Part shown: in pieces, positions 35,518 to 46,439 of the stretch
How the letters are laid out: the number at the start of each line of letters is the position of its first letter
How positions within the stretch are numbered: position 1 is the stretch's first letter
DNA from: Amphimedon queenslandica
Lineage: Eukaryota; Porifera; Demospongiae; Haplosclerida; Niphatidae
NCBI RefSeq assembly: GCF_000090795.2
Contig: NW_003546429.1
Coordinates: 9,908 to 57,084 of the forward strand
Reading direction: 5' to 3'
DNA length: 47,177 bases
Position numbers and translations under genes: made by a program
Notes under the pieces: model-generated
The model's input: only the letters and a program-made list of their open reading frames with translations
What the model was told of the DNA's origin: nothing
The model's database searches: none

Positions 35518-38500
35518 ATGTCTAATAATCCACCTGGGGGTTCTAACCCGCCCCCCTCTGATATTCAGAGTCAGTTTCAAGGATTACGTGTTTCGGCCCC
35601 CCAGTTTGTACCAAACGTCAATGCTCCTACCTTTCAACCAGGAGCCTATCAGTATTATGGACACTTACCTTATCAGATGGGAGGACCTGGTCAGTTGAAC
35701 AGTAATGTAATGCATGTTTAGACCTGCTTTAATGTTCTTTAAAAATCAGGCTAAATCTGCTGTACTATAGTATAGGGATTTTGGCAAAAATTAAAGTTTA
35801 GAATTTTTATTTTTATAATTTTTTTTGATGCATATACATGTTATTATGCTGTGTAGCAAGTTTGAGTTGGTTTCGATCAAGATTGTATTTTTTGTGAATT
35901 TTTAAAGTTACTTAAAAAGTTGGCAAAAATGAAAAGTAGAGAATTCTTCGTTTGTTATTGTTTTTATTAGCTACTGGTTATTAAGTAGTGGTTATTAATC
36001 TTTAGGTCATCATTCAGGTATGTATGGACAGCATCCCGTGATGTATCAACCGTACCAGCCACACCCCCAGCAATCAGGAGGTAGGAGAGTGAAGTGGCCA
36101 CTTGTTGTTAATAATTAATGAATAGGTTATAGAGGAGGGTACAGCAACCAGTATCAGCCAGGAGGTAGGGTGCCTCAGCTATTAACAAGACAATCTCAAC
36201 AGACTAACGGTACGTGTCTTGTTGTTGTTTATTGTTGTTTATTGTTTACAGATACATGTGTAAAAGATCAGTCGGATAATGCTAAGAATACTAAACCAGC
36301 TGGAACTGATGTATGTATTGTAATTGATTTATTAATGATGAATGTATTCATAGAATTCATTGTTGAGTAAGGAGGTTGATTCCTGGGAGGAAAGAGCTGA
36401 TGAGTCCGTAGAGCATTCATTCTCTCCTGAGGTCCCTCCCACCATCAAACAGGAACCGAAAGAGCTAGAGGGTGTGGTCAAACAACAAGAGGGTGTGGTC
36501 TCCGAGCCAGTAGGTACTAAAGGAGCAGTGACTAATGAAGACCAGACCCCTTCAGCTGGTGGGGAGAGACACACGGAGTCTTCTAGTGACAACAGCAGTC
36601 AACCGTCACCAGTTATTGATCATAAAGTAGCCCCACCCACTAGGACTAAGGAGGAGGGGCCCGCTGTTGCTAAGCAACACTTGAAGGGTGTGGCTCCTCC
36701 CCCTAGAGACAAAGAAGCAAAAGAGAATGTGAATATTGTATTCATCGGTCACGTAGGTAAGCTGTTTGTTTATTTATTTATTTAATGTATTAATTAGACG
36801 CAGGGAAGTCAACAATTGGTGGACACATTATGTAAGAAATATTTTTAAATAATGCCACACCTCCTGTCCCTTAAGGTACCTGACAGGAGGAGTGGATAAA
36901 AGAACACTAGAGAAGTACGAGCGAGAGGCAAAGGAGAAGAACAGAGAGACGTGGTACCTCTCATGGGCCCTGGACACTAACCAGGAGGAAAGGGACAAGG
37001 TTTGGTGTCTAGGGGCCGTCTTTAATGATAGCTTGGTAATACTTAGGGGAAGACTGTTGAAGTAGGTAGAGCTAACTTTGAAACCGACAGAAAGAGATTT
37101 ACAATACTTGACGCACCTGGTCATGCTGGATTTGTCCCTAACATGATAGGAGGAGCAGTACAGGCTGATATTGGAGTGTTGGTTAGCAGTAGCCCCCGGG
37201 ACTGACCCTGTAATTAATAAGTAATTATAATAGGTAATATCTGCTAGGAGAGGAGAATTTGAAACTGGATTTGAAAAGGGAGGACAGACAAGGTATGATA
37301 CCAGTTAATAATTAATTAATTAATTGAATTGATAGAGAACATGCAATGTTAGCAAAGACAGCTGGAGTGAAGCACCTGATTGTATTAATAAATAAAATGG
37401 ATGATCCAACAGTACAGTGGTCACAGGAAAGGTATACCCACATTATTGTACTTTAGTGCTTTAGCATTCATGTACTATACATTGACTGTTATTGAGTATA
37501 TCTTTGATTGTCTGTAGATATGAAGAATGTAAAACTAAACTCACTCCATTTTTAAAGAAACTTGGCTTCAATCCAAAGACAGGTACTTTTATTTGTTATT
37601 ATTATTATTGTTGTTGTTGTTGTTGTTGTTGTTAGATATTTACTTCATGCCTGTGTCTGGTCTGACAGGTGCTAATTTAAAGGAGCCACTCACTGATAAG
37701 TGGTACAGGTAAGTCTTAATTACCTAGTAGGTGTGGTTTATCAGTTCTTAGTGGCCCCGCCTTCATCCCGTATCTTGATAACTTACCCACAATCAGCAGA
37801 GAAGACACTGGCGCCTTTAGAATGCCAATTGCTGATAAATTTAAAGTTAGTGACTGGAGTATTGGTTAATATTGTGAACGTGTGACACATACAGGACATG
37901 GGGACAATGGTAATGGGTAAGGTTGAATCCGGTTCAGTTTGCAAAGGATCACAATTTATACTGATGCCGAATAGAGTCAGTGATTAATTAATTGCTTGAT
38001 TAATTAACTGATTATTAATAGACGTTGGTCGAAGTATTGACTGTGATAAGAGTTGAAGATGAAGTACCAGCTGCTTATTCTGGGGACAATATCAAACTGA
38101 AACTGAAAGGAGTTGAAGAAGAGGTCTGACCAATATTGATAATAATTCATTTACTTATAATAGGACATATCTCCAGGGTTTGTATTGTGTAGTCCCCACA
38201 GTCCGTGTCACGTTGGTAGGATCTTTGATGCTCAGGTACTCACCCACCGCACAGTCTCTCAGTAACATGTGAGGTATTCTTCTCTGTAGGTTGTCATTTT
38301 GGAGTACAAGAGTATCATTTGTGCTGGTTTTAGTTGCGTCCTACACATTCATAATGCAGCAGAAGAAGTGGAGATCACAGTATGTCAGCTATTATGTTTA
38401 AGTACTGATCTATTGGACTCCTTTCTTCTTGTAGCAACTGATTGCTAAAATTGACAAGAAATCTGGCAAGAAGTTACCAGAAAAGCCAAAGTATGAATAA

Positions 38501-38835
38501 ATAAATAGATATTGTTATTGTTGTTGTTCAGGTTCATAAAACAGGACAACACAGCTATTGCCCGTTTACAAACCTCACGAGTTATTTGTATGGAGAAGTT
38601 TCAAGAGTTTCCTGCTATGGCTCGATTTACATTAAGAGATGAAGGTATTGTTACTAAATATAGCACACCATTGCATCTGTGGTTAGTTCTGTATTTAGAA
38701 CAGTCTATATTTAGCATATTGACTGTGTCGAGTGTGGTGTGTGATATGTTATTCTAAGAATAGTGTCAAATTACTTTCATTACTTTATTAGGTAAAACTA
38801 TTGCCATTGGGAAAGTATTGAAGATAATTGAGTAA
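35518..38835 (+). CDS. GSPT1: Eukaryotic release factor 3 (eRF3/GSPT)
   Basis: Translation-termination GTPase that partners eRF1. ATG at 35518 ([20 protein letters not shown]). Residues about 22-43 contain two overlapping PAM2 motifs ([20 protein letters not shown]) for binding the MLLE domain of poly(A)-binding protein. Next is a Tyr/Gln/Gly-rich stretch ([41 protein letters not shown]) and an acidic linker. The G domain starts [19 protein letters not shown] (split by an intron), with the switch motif [16 protein letters not shown] and NKMDD. Domains II/III follow ([48 protein letters not shown]) to [20 protein letters not shown], stop 38833-38835. About 17 exons; intron 1 holds one dispersed-repeat copy. 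Confidence 0.96.
35735..35960 (-). repeat. Solo dispersed-repeat copy in eRF3 intron 1 (inverted)
   Basis: Contains a decayed palindrome (TGTACTATAGTATAGGGA) followed by TTTTGGC, and GATGCATATACATG, GTGTAGCAAGTTTGAG, GATCAAGATTG, and GAAAAGTAGAGAATTCTTC. Same orientation as array B. Confidence 0.85.
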
Positions 38836-38854
38836 TACTAGAATAATAACAATG

Positions 38855-38913
<59 letters not shown>

Positions 38914-39650
38914 TTGTTCTAAAGATGTGTACATGTACTTGCCATTCATTGTGTTTTAATTGTCCAGAGCTACAAGTTTTAATTTATGTATTAATATTTG
39001 TTGCTAAAACTGTTGATATTATTATTATTTAATATTGTGTTTTGTAATGGAGAGAGTATCATTCTAACTTGACGCGGTTCCTCTACTAACTGATTCTTAC
39101 TCTCACTGTTAGAGCTACCCTCAATACTACTGCTAACACCACCTTATCACCTAACGGTGTACAGGAGCTGGTATTAGTAGCAGTCCTGGGGGTGTGTCCC
39201 AAGAGCTCCCTCACCTGCCACATAGCACTGACTGGCAGTGGTAGCGTGGCCGCTGACAGTGAAGGGTCTTGGAACAAGGTTTGAAGTATAGACAATCTTA
39301 TGACTGCCGTATACATCAAAGTAAGCGAAGTAAGCATCAATCAGGAGAGGGAACTGTCTCAAGAGAGAATGACACCATCTCTGTATGAGAAGGTGACACT
39401 GTCAGCTGAGTGAGGAGTCTCCCTGAAAGATAGAACCTGCCTTTGAATGAACCTCCTCTTCCTTTTATACTGAGTTCGAGAGGGTGGTGTGTGTCTATTT
39501 TTAGTAACATCATGACACAATTAGTCATTCTATTGTTAGTAACAAAGTTTAATTTTAACCCTTTTACATTCCCCACCTCTTTCCTCCAAGTGTGTGTGTA
39601 CAGTCAGTAGCTGTTCCCTCTCTTTTGACTGCTTTTGTTTGTCTGTCCTC
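38836..39650. other. Intergenic region between eRF3 and WIPI2
   Basis: About 815 bp. It holds a (TAA)n microsatellite at about 38856-38909, then an AT-rich stretch with probable 3' UTR, then a 39080-39440 segment noticeably richer in G+C, with overlapping minus-strand reading frames lacking good ATG starts and a potential hairpin (39199-39272, see findings). No protein family recognised. Confidence 0.6.
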
Positions 39651-42112
39651 ATGAACTTAACATTAGAACCAGCTGAGAGGACTCATGATCTACTCTACAT
39701 TGACTTCAATCAGGACAAGTCGTGAGAGACTGTTTTACTTCCAATAAGTAAAGACACGTATATATATATCTCTACATACATTAGGTCACTCTCGGTTGGT
39801 ACAAGAACAGGTTATAAGTTATACTCACTCAATGCTATTAATGACAAACCTGACCTCCTGTTTGAAAAAGGTGTTGTTAGCACATCATGTATTGCATGTA
39901 GATAATGTCACCTCTCACTGGCAGAAGGAGGGGAGGTCTGTATCATTGAAAGACTCTTCTCCAGTAGCCTGGTGGCCATCGTTGAAGCATCTAACCCAAG
40001 GAAACTGAGACTCTGTCATTTTAAAGTAATCCATCCTTTGTTTGTTTGTTTATGTTGTTGTTGTTTTTGTTTAGAAAAACTCTGAAATATGTACATACAG
40101 CTATCCTGATACAGTCCTGGCGGTATACCTGAACAGACAGGTATGAGCTAGCCCATATATTGATAATGTATTCTATATTTGTCTCTAGAGACTCATAGTG
40201 GTATTAAAACAAAACCTTTACATTCACAATATAAGAGACATGAAGGTATCATTATCATATCTGACTCCTCCCACTGCCCCTCCCATCCACAGGTTATGCA
40301 TACAATAAGAGAGACCCCTAGGAACCCAACCGGTAATTAATTATTAATTAATTAATTATTAATGAATTGATTATAGGTCTTTGTTCATTGTCTCATGCTA
40401 ACGATACAGCACTCATTGCGTATCCAGGAAGTGTGCAGGTATTTAATAACCTTTAATAACTAATGATAACTATAATGACCTAGACTGGAGAAGTACAAGT
40501 ATTTGATGCCATGAACCTCGTGAGAATGAGAATGAATGTTTGACTGTTTGAGAATGAGTTTTTGTTATTTCCAGAGAGCTGTTGCTGGTATCAATGCTCA
40601 TGATAGTCCTTTGGCTGCTTTGGATTTCAATCCAGCTGGAACTAAACTAGCAACAGCTTCTACCACAGTAAGCCACACCTCTCTCTTGCTGCTAACAGCT
40701 CACCCTCTATAGGGTACCGTAATACGAGTCTTTAGTATCCCTCAAGGTGATAAATTATTTGAATTTCGTAGAGGAATGAAGAGGTATTTTTATCAATTAT
40801 TATTAGCATTAATCCTCCTCCTTCAGGTTTATTCAAATCAGTTGCTTGTCCTTCAGTGAGGACAGTAACTACTTGTCTGCTTCAAGCAGCACAGAAACAG
40901 TTCATGTTTTTAAGTTAACGGAATCAGCTCCTCCTGATCAGCAGCTGCAGCAACCAGAGGAAGCTGCTGTAAGAATTACTTTTATAATTTATTTTTTTTT
41001 AATAAGTTGGCATCATTATTGATCCATTTGCCAAGTTAAAGCTGGGAAGGATTACTGTAATGCTTTACATTGTGCACATGTCACAGTACAACCTCATTAT
41101 ACTAGTGTGTTAGTAATGGCCCGTTGTTCAGTATTACTAGTCCCTCTACTTTGACCTTTACACTCCATCAATAGATACACCATTCCTTGTACACACACAC
41201 ACACTGATACTCACCATCTGTGTAATTTACATTTTGCTCAGTTGAACTGGATTTTAAAATTTGCTCCAAAATTGAGCTAAAGACCCTGTACTATAGTACA
41301 TGGTCTCTGGCCAAATTTCACGAAAGATTAAAAGTAGAGAATTCTCTATTTTTATAATTTTCCCTGATGCATATACGTGTATCAAGAGTACTTGATGGCT
41401 TATATAAAGTTTGAACTGATTCCGATCAATATCATTATTAGAACATCATTTCCTCTCTATCTGTAGTCTCCCTCGGGGTCTCAAAGCTGGATGAGTTATA
41501 TCGGTAAGGCTCTCTCCACTCCAGCTAGCTACCTTCCATCACAAGTGAATAATTAATTAATGACCGATTAATTAATTAATTACTTAATTAGGTGACGGAG
41601 CCATTCTCTCAGAGCAGATCTTTTGCCCACTTAAGGTTACCACAGTCTGGTGTACGCAGTGTCTGTGCTGTAGCCTGGTGAGTTCTTTAGCTATTTCTTT
41701 ATTAAATTAATTTATTTATTGTTGTAATACAGTGTCGAGGGCGTTCATAAGATATTGGTAGCTACATCAGAAGGATTACTGTATGTGTCCAGCATTGACC
41801 CAAGAGAAGGTGGGGAGTGTAGATACAAGATGTACAAGTATGTCTCTATTTATTTATTTATTTTATTTATTTATCCATTATTTCAGTTTATTGTCGGATG
41901 CAGCTTCTCTTGAACCAAGTTCAGTAAGTATTAGTACAATAGTTACGGCTCATTTACTCCTCCCCCAGGGAACAGGTCTGACTGGTTATGGCGGTAGTGA
42001 TACTGGCACTACAGCTGCTGCTTATTCAATACATGACCCACCCTCTGTGGATCAATCACTGAACTATGATGATGAAAGTCCGCCAAAGACACACACAGTC
42101 AATCAGACTTGA
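39651..42112 (+). CDS. WIPI2: WIPI2-like PROPPIN (autophagy), multi-exon
   Basis: Seven-bladed beta-propeller that binds PI3P on forming autophagosomes. ATG at 39651 ([20 protein letters not shown]). Blade sequences match human WIPI2 closely: [99 protein letters not shown] and [20 protein letters not shown]. The FRRG lipid-binding motif with following MKRF is intact. The C-terminal part has [20 protein letters not shown], then a propeller-closing strand and a Ser/Thr/Gly-rich tail ending [11 protein letters not shown]. About 14 exons. Exon 2's donor after LLFEK (intron near 39868-39921) was preferred because read-through meets a stop. One intron carries a dispersed-repeat copy. Confidence 0.93.
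41255..41440 (-). repeat. Solo dispersed-repeat copy in a WIPI2 intron (inverted)
   Basis: CCCTGTACTATAGTACATGG followed by TCTCTGGCC, AAAAGTAGAGAATTCTC, GATGCATATACGTGTA and GTTTGAACTGATTCCGATCA. The right palindrome arm has diverged (CATGG for CAGGG). Confidence 0.85.
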
Positions 42113-42479
42113 AGTATTTCTCTCTCCTCCTCTCCCTCTCTCTCTCTCTCTGCTTCTTCTACAAGTTAATCACAAAATGGTGAAGTTTAAAACTCAATCT
42201 TTTCCTTCGAACAATTGGCAGAGCCTTATTATCGTCATTATTATTATTATAAATTCTTTAAAAGGTAATTTTAAATATTTTATACATTGTTGTAAGGAGT
42301 ATGGGCTTACAATAAACTTTTCAAAAAGAGTGTTCTCTGATAATTGCAGCTGTCATCTTGTGTGAATGATAGATGTGTATATCTGCTATGATTAGTTATT
42401 TCTTATCACTCTCTTTACAGCAAAATAAAACAATAATTAGTAAAAACAATAATTAAAAACAATAAATTATTCATAATAG
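42113..42479. other. Intergenic region, convergent 3' ends
   Basis: 367 bp between the stops of WIPI2 and the first CD225-like gene. It has a CT-rich tract at about 42119-42155 and AATAAA-like signals (42312, 42424). A 99-residue plus-strand reading frame here has no recognisable domain and is not called. Confidence 0.6.
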
Positions 42480-43242
42480 TCAAGAGTCAGTATTTGAAAT
42501 AAATTTGTTAGTTTCTACAGCTGCAAATATCAGAGACACTACAGCTAAGCAGAGTGTACCAAGAATAACACTCAAGAGGCAGCAACTAAGGGACCATTTC
42601 TCTTTTGTGTATCTTCTTCTAAAGTTATGCTGTTTTTCTGCCTCAACTGCCTACAGAAATACAAAACATGTCCTTCAGTAGCAGCTGGAACTACTAAGGT
42701 CTACCTGTACAGCAAACACTAGACTAGCAGCTGAGCATATCGGAGCTGGAATGAGACAAATAATTCCAAAAATAACTGAAACAATAAGACAAAGACTCCA
42801 TGCAGAACCCTACAAGGCATAAGTGCATAAAGATATAAGTACAGAATGGCTCAACACCTTTCTCTGTGGTGGAATGCTCCTGTACCTGCTGCTACTGGAG
42901 AATGTCCTATACCGACCTGTGGATAATACCAGCATTACTGTACAGTGCAGTGCTGTTATTACTTCTACTGCTGCTCCTGAGCTCATCCACTAGTGCTGGG
43001 TAAGGTGAAGGCTGGAATGATGTTTCCTGCACTTCAGTTGGCTGAGAGACCAGTGCTGTCTCTTCTTGCTGCTCTTCCTGCTGCTCCCCTTCTTGATCGA
43101 ATGGCTAAAATAAATATAATTATAATAAATTGGATTGTTAGTATCTGGAACTGCACACGTTAGTTGATAGTTTCAGGGACAGCTCCTTTTGCTTCTGCTT
43201 TCTTTTTTTGTATCTTTCCTCCAACGAGCCCTTGGTGGCCAT
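42480..43242 (-). CDS. CD225/dispanin-like two-span protein, five exons
   Basis: ATG at 43242 gives MATKGSLEERYKKRKQKQKE, a very basic N-terminus, followed by an acidic Gln/Glu segment (PFDQEGEQQEEQQEETALV), a Ser/Asn stretch and RYRSIPPQRK. Two hydrophobic spans then follow, GSAWSLCLIVSVIFGIICLI...SLVFAVQ and WSLSCCLLSVILGTLCLAVV, separated by a basic loop (AVEAEKQHNFRRRYTKEK). The stop is at 42482-42480. Helix-basic loop-helix with Cys near the membrane matches the CD225/dispanin topology, but the loop lacks the clear A..S..AK signature, so the family assignment is moderate. The first donor (AAC|GTGTGC) is weak; splice phases are otherwise consistent. Confidence 0.75.
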
Positions 43243-43310
43243 TTTGAGTACACGCCCACAACAAGTTAATTAAAAGATCAGTTATTATTTACTAGACTAG
43301 GCCTAGTTAA

Positions 43311-44156
43311 TTAAAAATTAATCCTGCCTAAAACTTCAAAGAATATTACAACCACAGTCACAACAGCCCAGCCAATCCCAACGGGAACAGCAACTATCAT
43401 ACAACCAAGAGCACAGGATCCTTTCTTATGAGCAGACACATACTTCATCTTGTTCTCCTGTTTAATGGCCTACGAATCATAACTTTAATAGCATTACTAC
43501 TGAATGATACTAGCCTTACAGCAATTGAGCAAATGAGAGCACAGAATGTGAATGGTATAACTGGTACCATTAGTAAAAGTATTGATATGATACAGCAGGT
43601 GGTTGATGCACATATGTATGTACTAACTTTTTCTTGTTTAGGTAATGGTACAGCACCTCTCTATATTGAAAATAACAATAATAGTTTGTCATAACTTTAT
43701 ATAATCTCACAGGGCATGTAACAGCTGCAGGTAGATTAACGATTGGCCTTTGAGCATCATCAGTTTCATTATCATCATCACCATCAGGTAAGACTGGTCT
43801 ATATATATCAGGTATAGGAGGAGGGGGTCCCTGATTGTAACCGTGGTAACGAGGGTCATAGTAAGGTCCAGGTGGTTGGTGGGGAGGATGGACAGGTACT
43901 GGATGATAGACCCCTCCATATTGACCTGCTGGTAAAATGGGATTGTACTAAGGGACTGTTATAGTCTAGTACCTCCTGCTGGTGGTGGAGGATACTGGAC
44001 TCCATTGTAATGAGGATACTACTGACTCAGCATACTAAGGACACAATAATCATATTGTACTAACCTGATGGTGTCCATTGTTATATAGAAGTGGTTGACC
44101 TGCTGGGCATGAGTGAAAAGTGATTTATGAGTTAATGCTCACTGACCTGCCATCAT
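43311..44156 (-). CDS. Proline-rich CD225/dispanin-like protein, about six exons
   Basis: ATG at 44156 (MMAGQPLLYNNGHHQYPHYN) leads into a Pro/Tyr/Gly-rich cytoplasmic segment (GVQYPPPPAGQYGG, PPHQPPGPYYDPRYHGYNQG, PPPPIPDIYRPVLPDGDDD) containing several PPxY/PY-like groups. Then come two hydrophobic helices: TYICASTTCCIISILLLMVP...CALICSIA and GSCALGCMIVAVPVGIGWAV...VVIFF, joined by the basic loop AIKQENKMKYVSAHKK. Pro-rich N-terminus plus helix-loop-helix with membrane-proximal Cys is the plan of PRRT/IFITM-type dispanins. PY-like motifs suggest WW-domain or NEDD4-type ligase binding (inference). Stop at 43313-43311. Confidence 0.78.
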
Positions 44157-44347
44157 AAGCTGCTGACTCAGACTAGCAGTGTAGCTACTGTTGATAGTTG
44201 ATCTTAACACACATTCACAGTAACTATTGATCTGAATACTGTAGTACAACACTTCCTTATATGGCAATGGTGATTCTTTTATGTTCATACAATGTATAGT
44301 ATAAAAATTATATATTTATTTTTAACAAGAAACACAATGTGTAGTAT

Positions 44348-45108
44348 CTAATTCCCTTCAGTTGTTGCATTACATATTAAACTTTTAAAGTTTACAGTAA
44401 AATGAAAAAATTGCGAATCTACATGAGAATTTTTAGAAACAATCTGATTGCATATGCTGAATCTAAAGAGGAGTATGGTGATTGTACAGAGGAGGCCAAT
44501 GATTCCAGAAAAAACTACAAGACCAGACAAAGATCCTACGACACATCCAGTTATGCTGCAATAAATTGAACACTTCAATCTTGATCTTCTTAGCTGATCA
44601 TCTCTAGTTCTGATAGCCTGTTGAGATGAGTATGCATCATTATTGAGACACAATACATGAGGTACCTTTCTTGCATAAATTGCTGCAGGTATGGTAAAGA
44701 CTAAAGCAAAGGCCAATACTCCAGTGAAGCTGAATAGAACTGAGAGTATCAGTGCTAAGACAAGATAGAAGTGAGGAATGAGTTTGTTGACATTTTGAGG
44801 CTTTCCATTGTAATATGAAGAAACGACAACATCACCTTGAACTGAGCCATATTTTGAAGGACTGTGGCTATGTCCACCCTGTATAATATAGCATTGGTAT
44901 AATGACTGGTGCATTTCACATGAACCTTTTGATTTCTTTTTTGATGGTATTTAGTTGGCGGTCTCCCAGTTGCAACCTACAAATTAAACAATACTTCTCC
45001 CTCTCTCTCTCTCTCACTTACCTTTTCTTCAATGAGATACTCAGTGCTCAACTCCTTACAAGCTAAAGGAAAATGAATTAAACAACTTTACAAAGTGAAC
45101 TGACCCAT
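44348..45108 (-). CDS. CD225/dispanin-like protein, five exons
   Basis: ATG at 45108; exon 1 holds only M and one base, then ACKELSTEYLIEEK, VATGRPPTKYHQKRNQK and a Ser/Gly/Tyr segment (GGHSHSPSKYGSVQGDVVVS). Two spans follow: FYLVLALILSVLFSFTGVLA...FTIPAAIYARK and IYCSITGCVVGSLSGLVVFS...TITILLF, with the loop AIRTRDDQLRRSRLKC between. The tail is longer than usual for the group (about 35 residues, ending CNATTEGN). The 48-bp intron between ARK and AIR (44618-44665) is a multiple of three without a stop, so an isoform with 16 extra loop residues is possible. Third member of the minus-strand cluster. Stop at 44350-44348. Confidence 0.78.
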
Positions 45109-45327
45109 TTTCAATAAAATGTACAAGAGAAGACTTCTTCAACAGTTACGTTTGAGTAAATGGTAGGTAGCATATTGAAAGTGAATGCAGTCAATTCACA
45201 AAATAACGCTAACGTTTACACAAGGGAATGCACCATCGAAATGAACTGAATTATAAACATTACACAAGCAAAACTAAAATTTATAATAATAATATAAAAT
45301 CATTCTTTGTTTATGTATCATCAAAGA

Positions 45328-46353
45328 TTAACATTTAATGTCGTATTTAAAGTTCTCCAAAGCAACTGGTATATTAGTAAGATTAGTAAGATAAGACAGC
45401 AATGGGGGACTGTCTTGCAAGTAATATCCAAAGAATCCAGTGATTAGTCCTGATATGAACCTGTGATAGAGAACTCGATCATTGGTTGTGTTAGTCTTGC
45501 AGGAATGTGACACATGACATACTGAAAATTAATAATAAATAATAATTATCATTAGTAATTAATAATGTATTTTAAACTCACATTCCCAGCCGGAATCATT
45601 GAGAATATCACAATGACCATATTCCTAAACACAAATAGAACATAATTGAAAAATTAATCCTATTCTAGTCTCACCACAGCACTCATCTGTATCCTAGGGC
45701 AGTGAAGTTTATTATAAAAGTGTCTGTAGTCAAAGTCAGCATAAATACACTTTGGGTTCTCTTCAGAGTACTGGGTCCCGTAGCAGAGGGAAGGGAGGGA
45801 ATACGACAGCTCCTTTTCAAATGAATAGCTCATTGGCTCAATAAATGACACAGCCTGCATGAGAGAAGGACTCAAACAAAAAGACAATTTACAACTAACT
45901 TTAGCTAAGGTTTCATTTCTTTCAATAACTTTCAATATATTATCATTGCCAGCAGAATGACCCATCAACCCTAAGAGTGTCCAATCAGCCTTCACACCAG
46001 GGTCACCATGCAATGTCAGTTCTTTATCATTTAAATCAGCAATTAACTGCAAATAATAATAATATATTTATAATAATAATAATATATTTATAATAATAAT
46101 AATATTATTATTTATGTATAATAACAACCAACAGAGCAACAAATACTTACCCAATCAATTAGTTTAAGGAGTGTAGCATCATCGTCAGAACTGGTACCAT
46201 AGCCAGGGTAATGAAGATCAACTCCTACTAATATGTAACCGTGTGATGTAATCCTATGCAATACGTCGCTGTACAGTTCTTCGTATACCCAACCAAACAG
46301 TCCAGGAACAAACACCAACGGAACATAAGAACCAGGTACAGTAGGATAGTACA
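45328..46353 (-). CDS. Chlorophyllase-like alpha/beta hydrolase, 5' end not seen
   Basis: Exons from an acceptor at 46353 to the stop at 45330-45328 give about 245 residues. The first visible exon has YVPLVFVPGLFGWVYEELYS (oxyanion-hole side) and RITSHGYILVGVDLHYPGYG. The next have LGLMGHSAGNDNILKVIERN, with the nucleophile elbow GHSAG, then AVSFIEPMSYSFEKEL, IYADFDYRHFYNKL, EYGHCDILNDSGWECVCH (catalytic His/Asp candidates) and a Cys-containing C-terminus. The order matches the chlorophyllase/cutinase-like family of plants and some invertebrates; the substrate in an animal is unknown. The start codon and any signal peptide would lie upstream, beyond the repeat array or outside the window, so the model is partial. 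Confidence 0.8.
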
Positions 46354-46439
46354 CTAATGATATAATTATAATAAATTAACCAGAAAAATACTCAATAACA
46401 TGTAATGGGCGGGACTAATGAATTTATAAATAGCAATGG

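Noticed and set aside
39199..39272. tRNA gene (74 nt, closing stem)
   Set aside because: No T-arm GTTCGA-type box or A-box pattern; the fold is a single hairpin, not a cloverleaf.
39174..39576. Minus-strand protein-coding gene in the eRF3/WIPI2 gap
   Set aside because: Two overlapping frames with no real ATG (they open with TTG/GTG), no recognisable domain and no clear exon chain; kept only as an unexplained segment.
42066..42365. 99-residue plus-strand frame after WIPI2
   Set aside because: Starts inside the last WIPI2 exon in another frame, then runs through a CT-rich tract and an ATT microsatellite; no domain.
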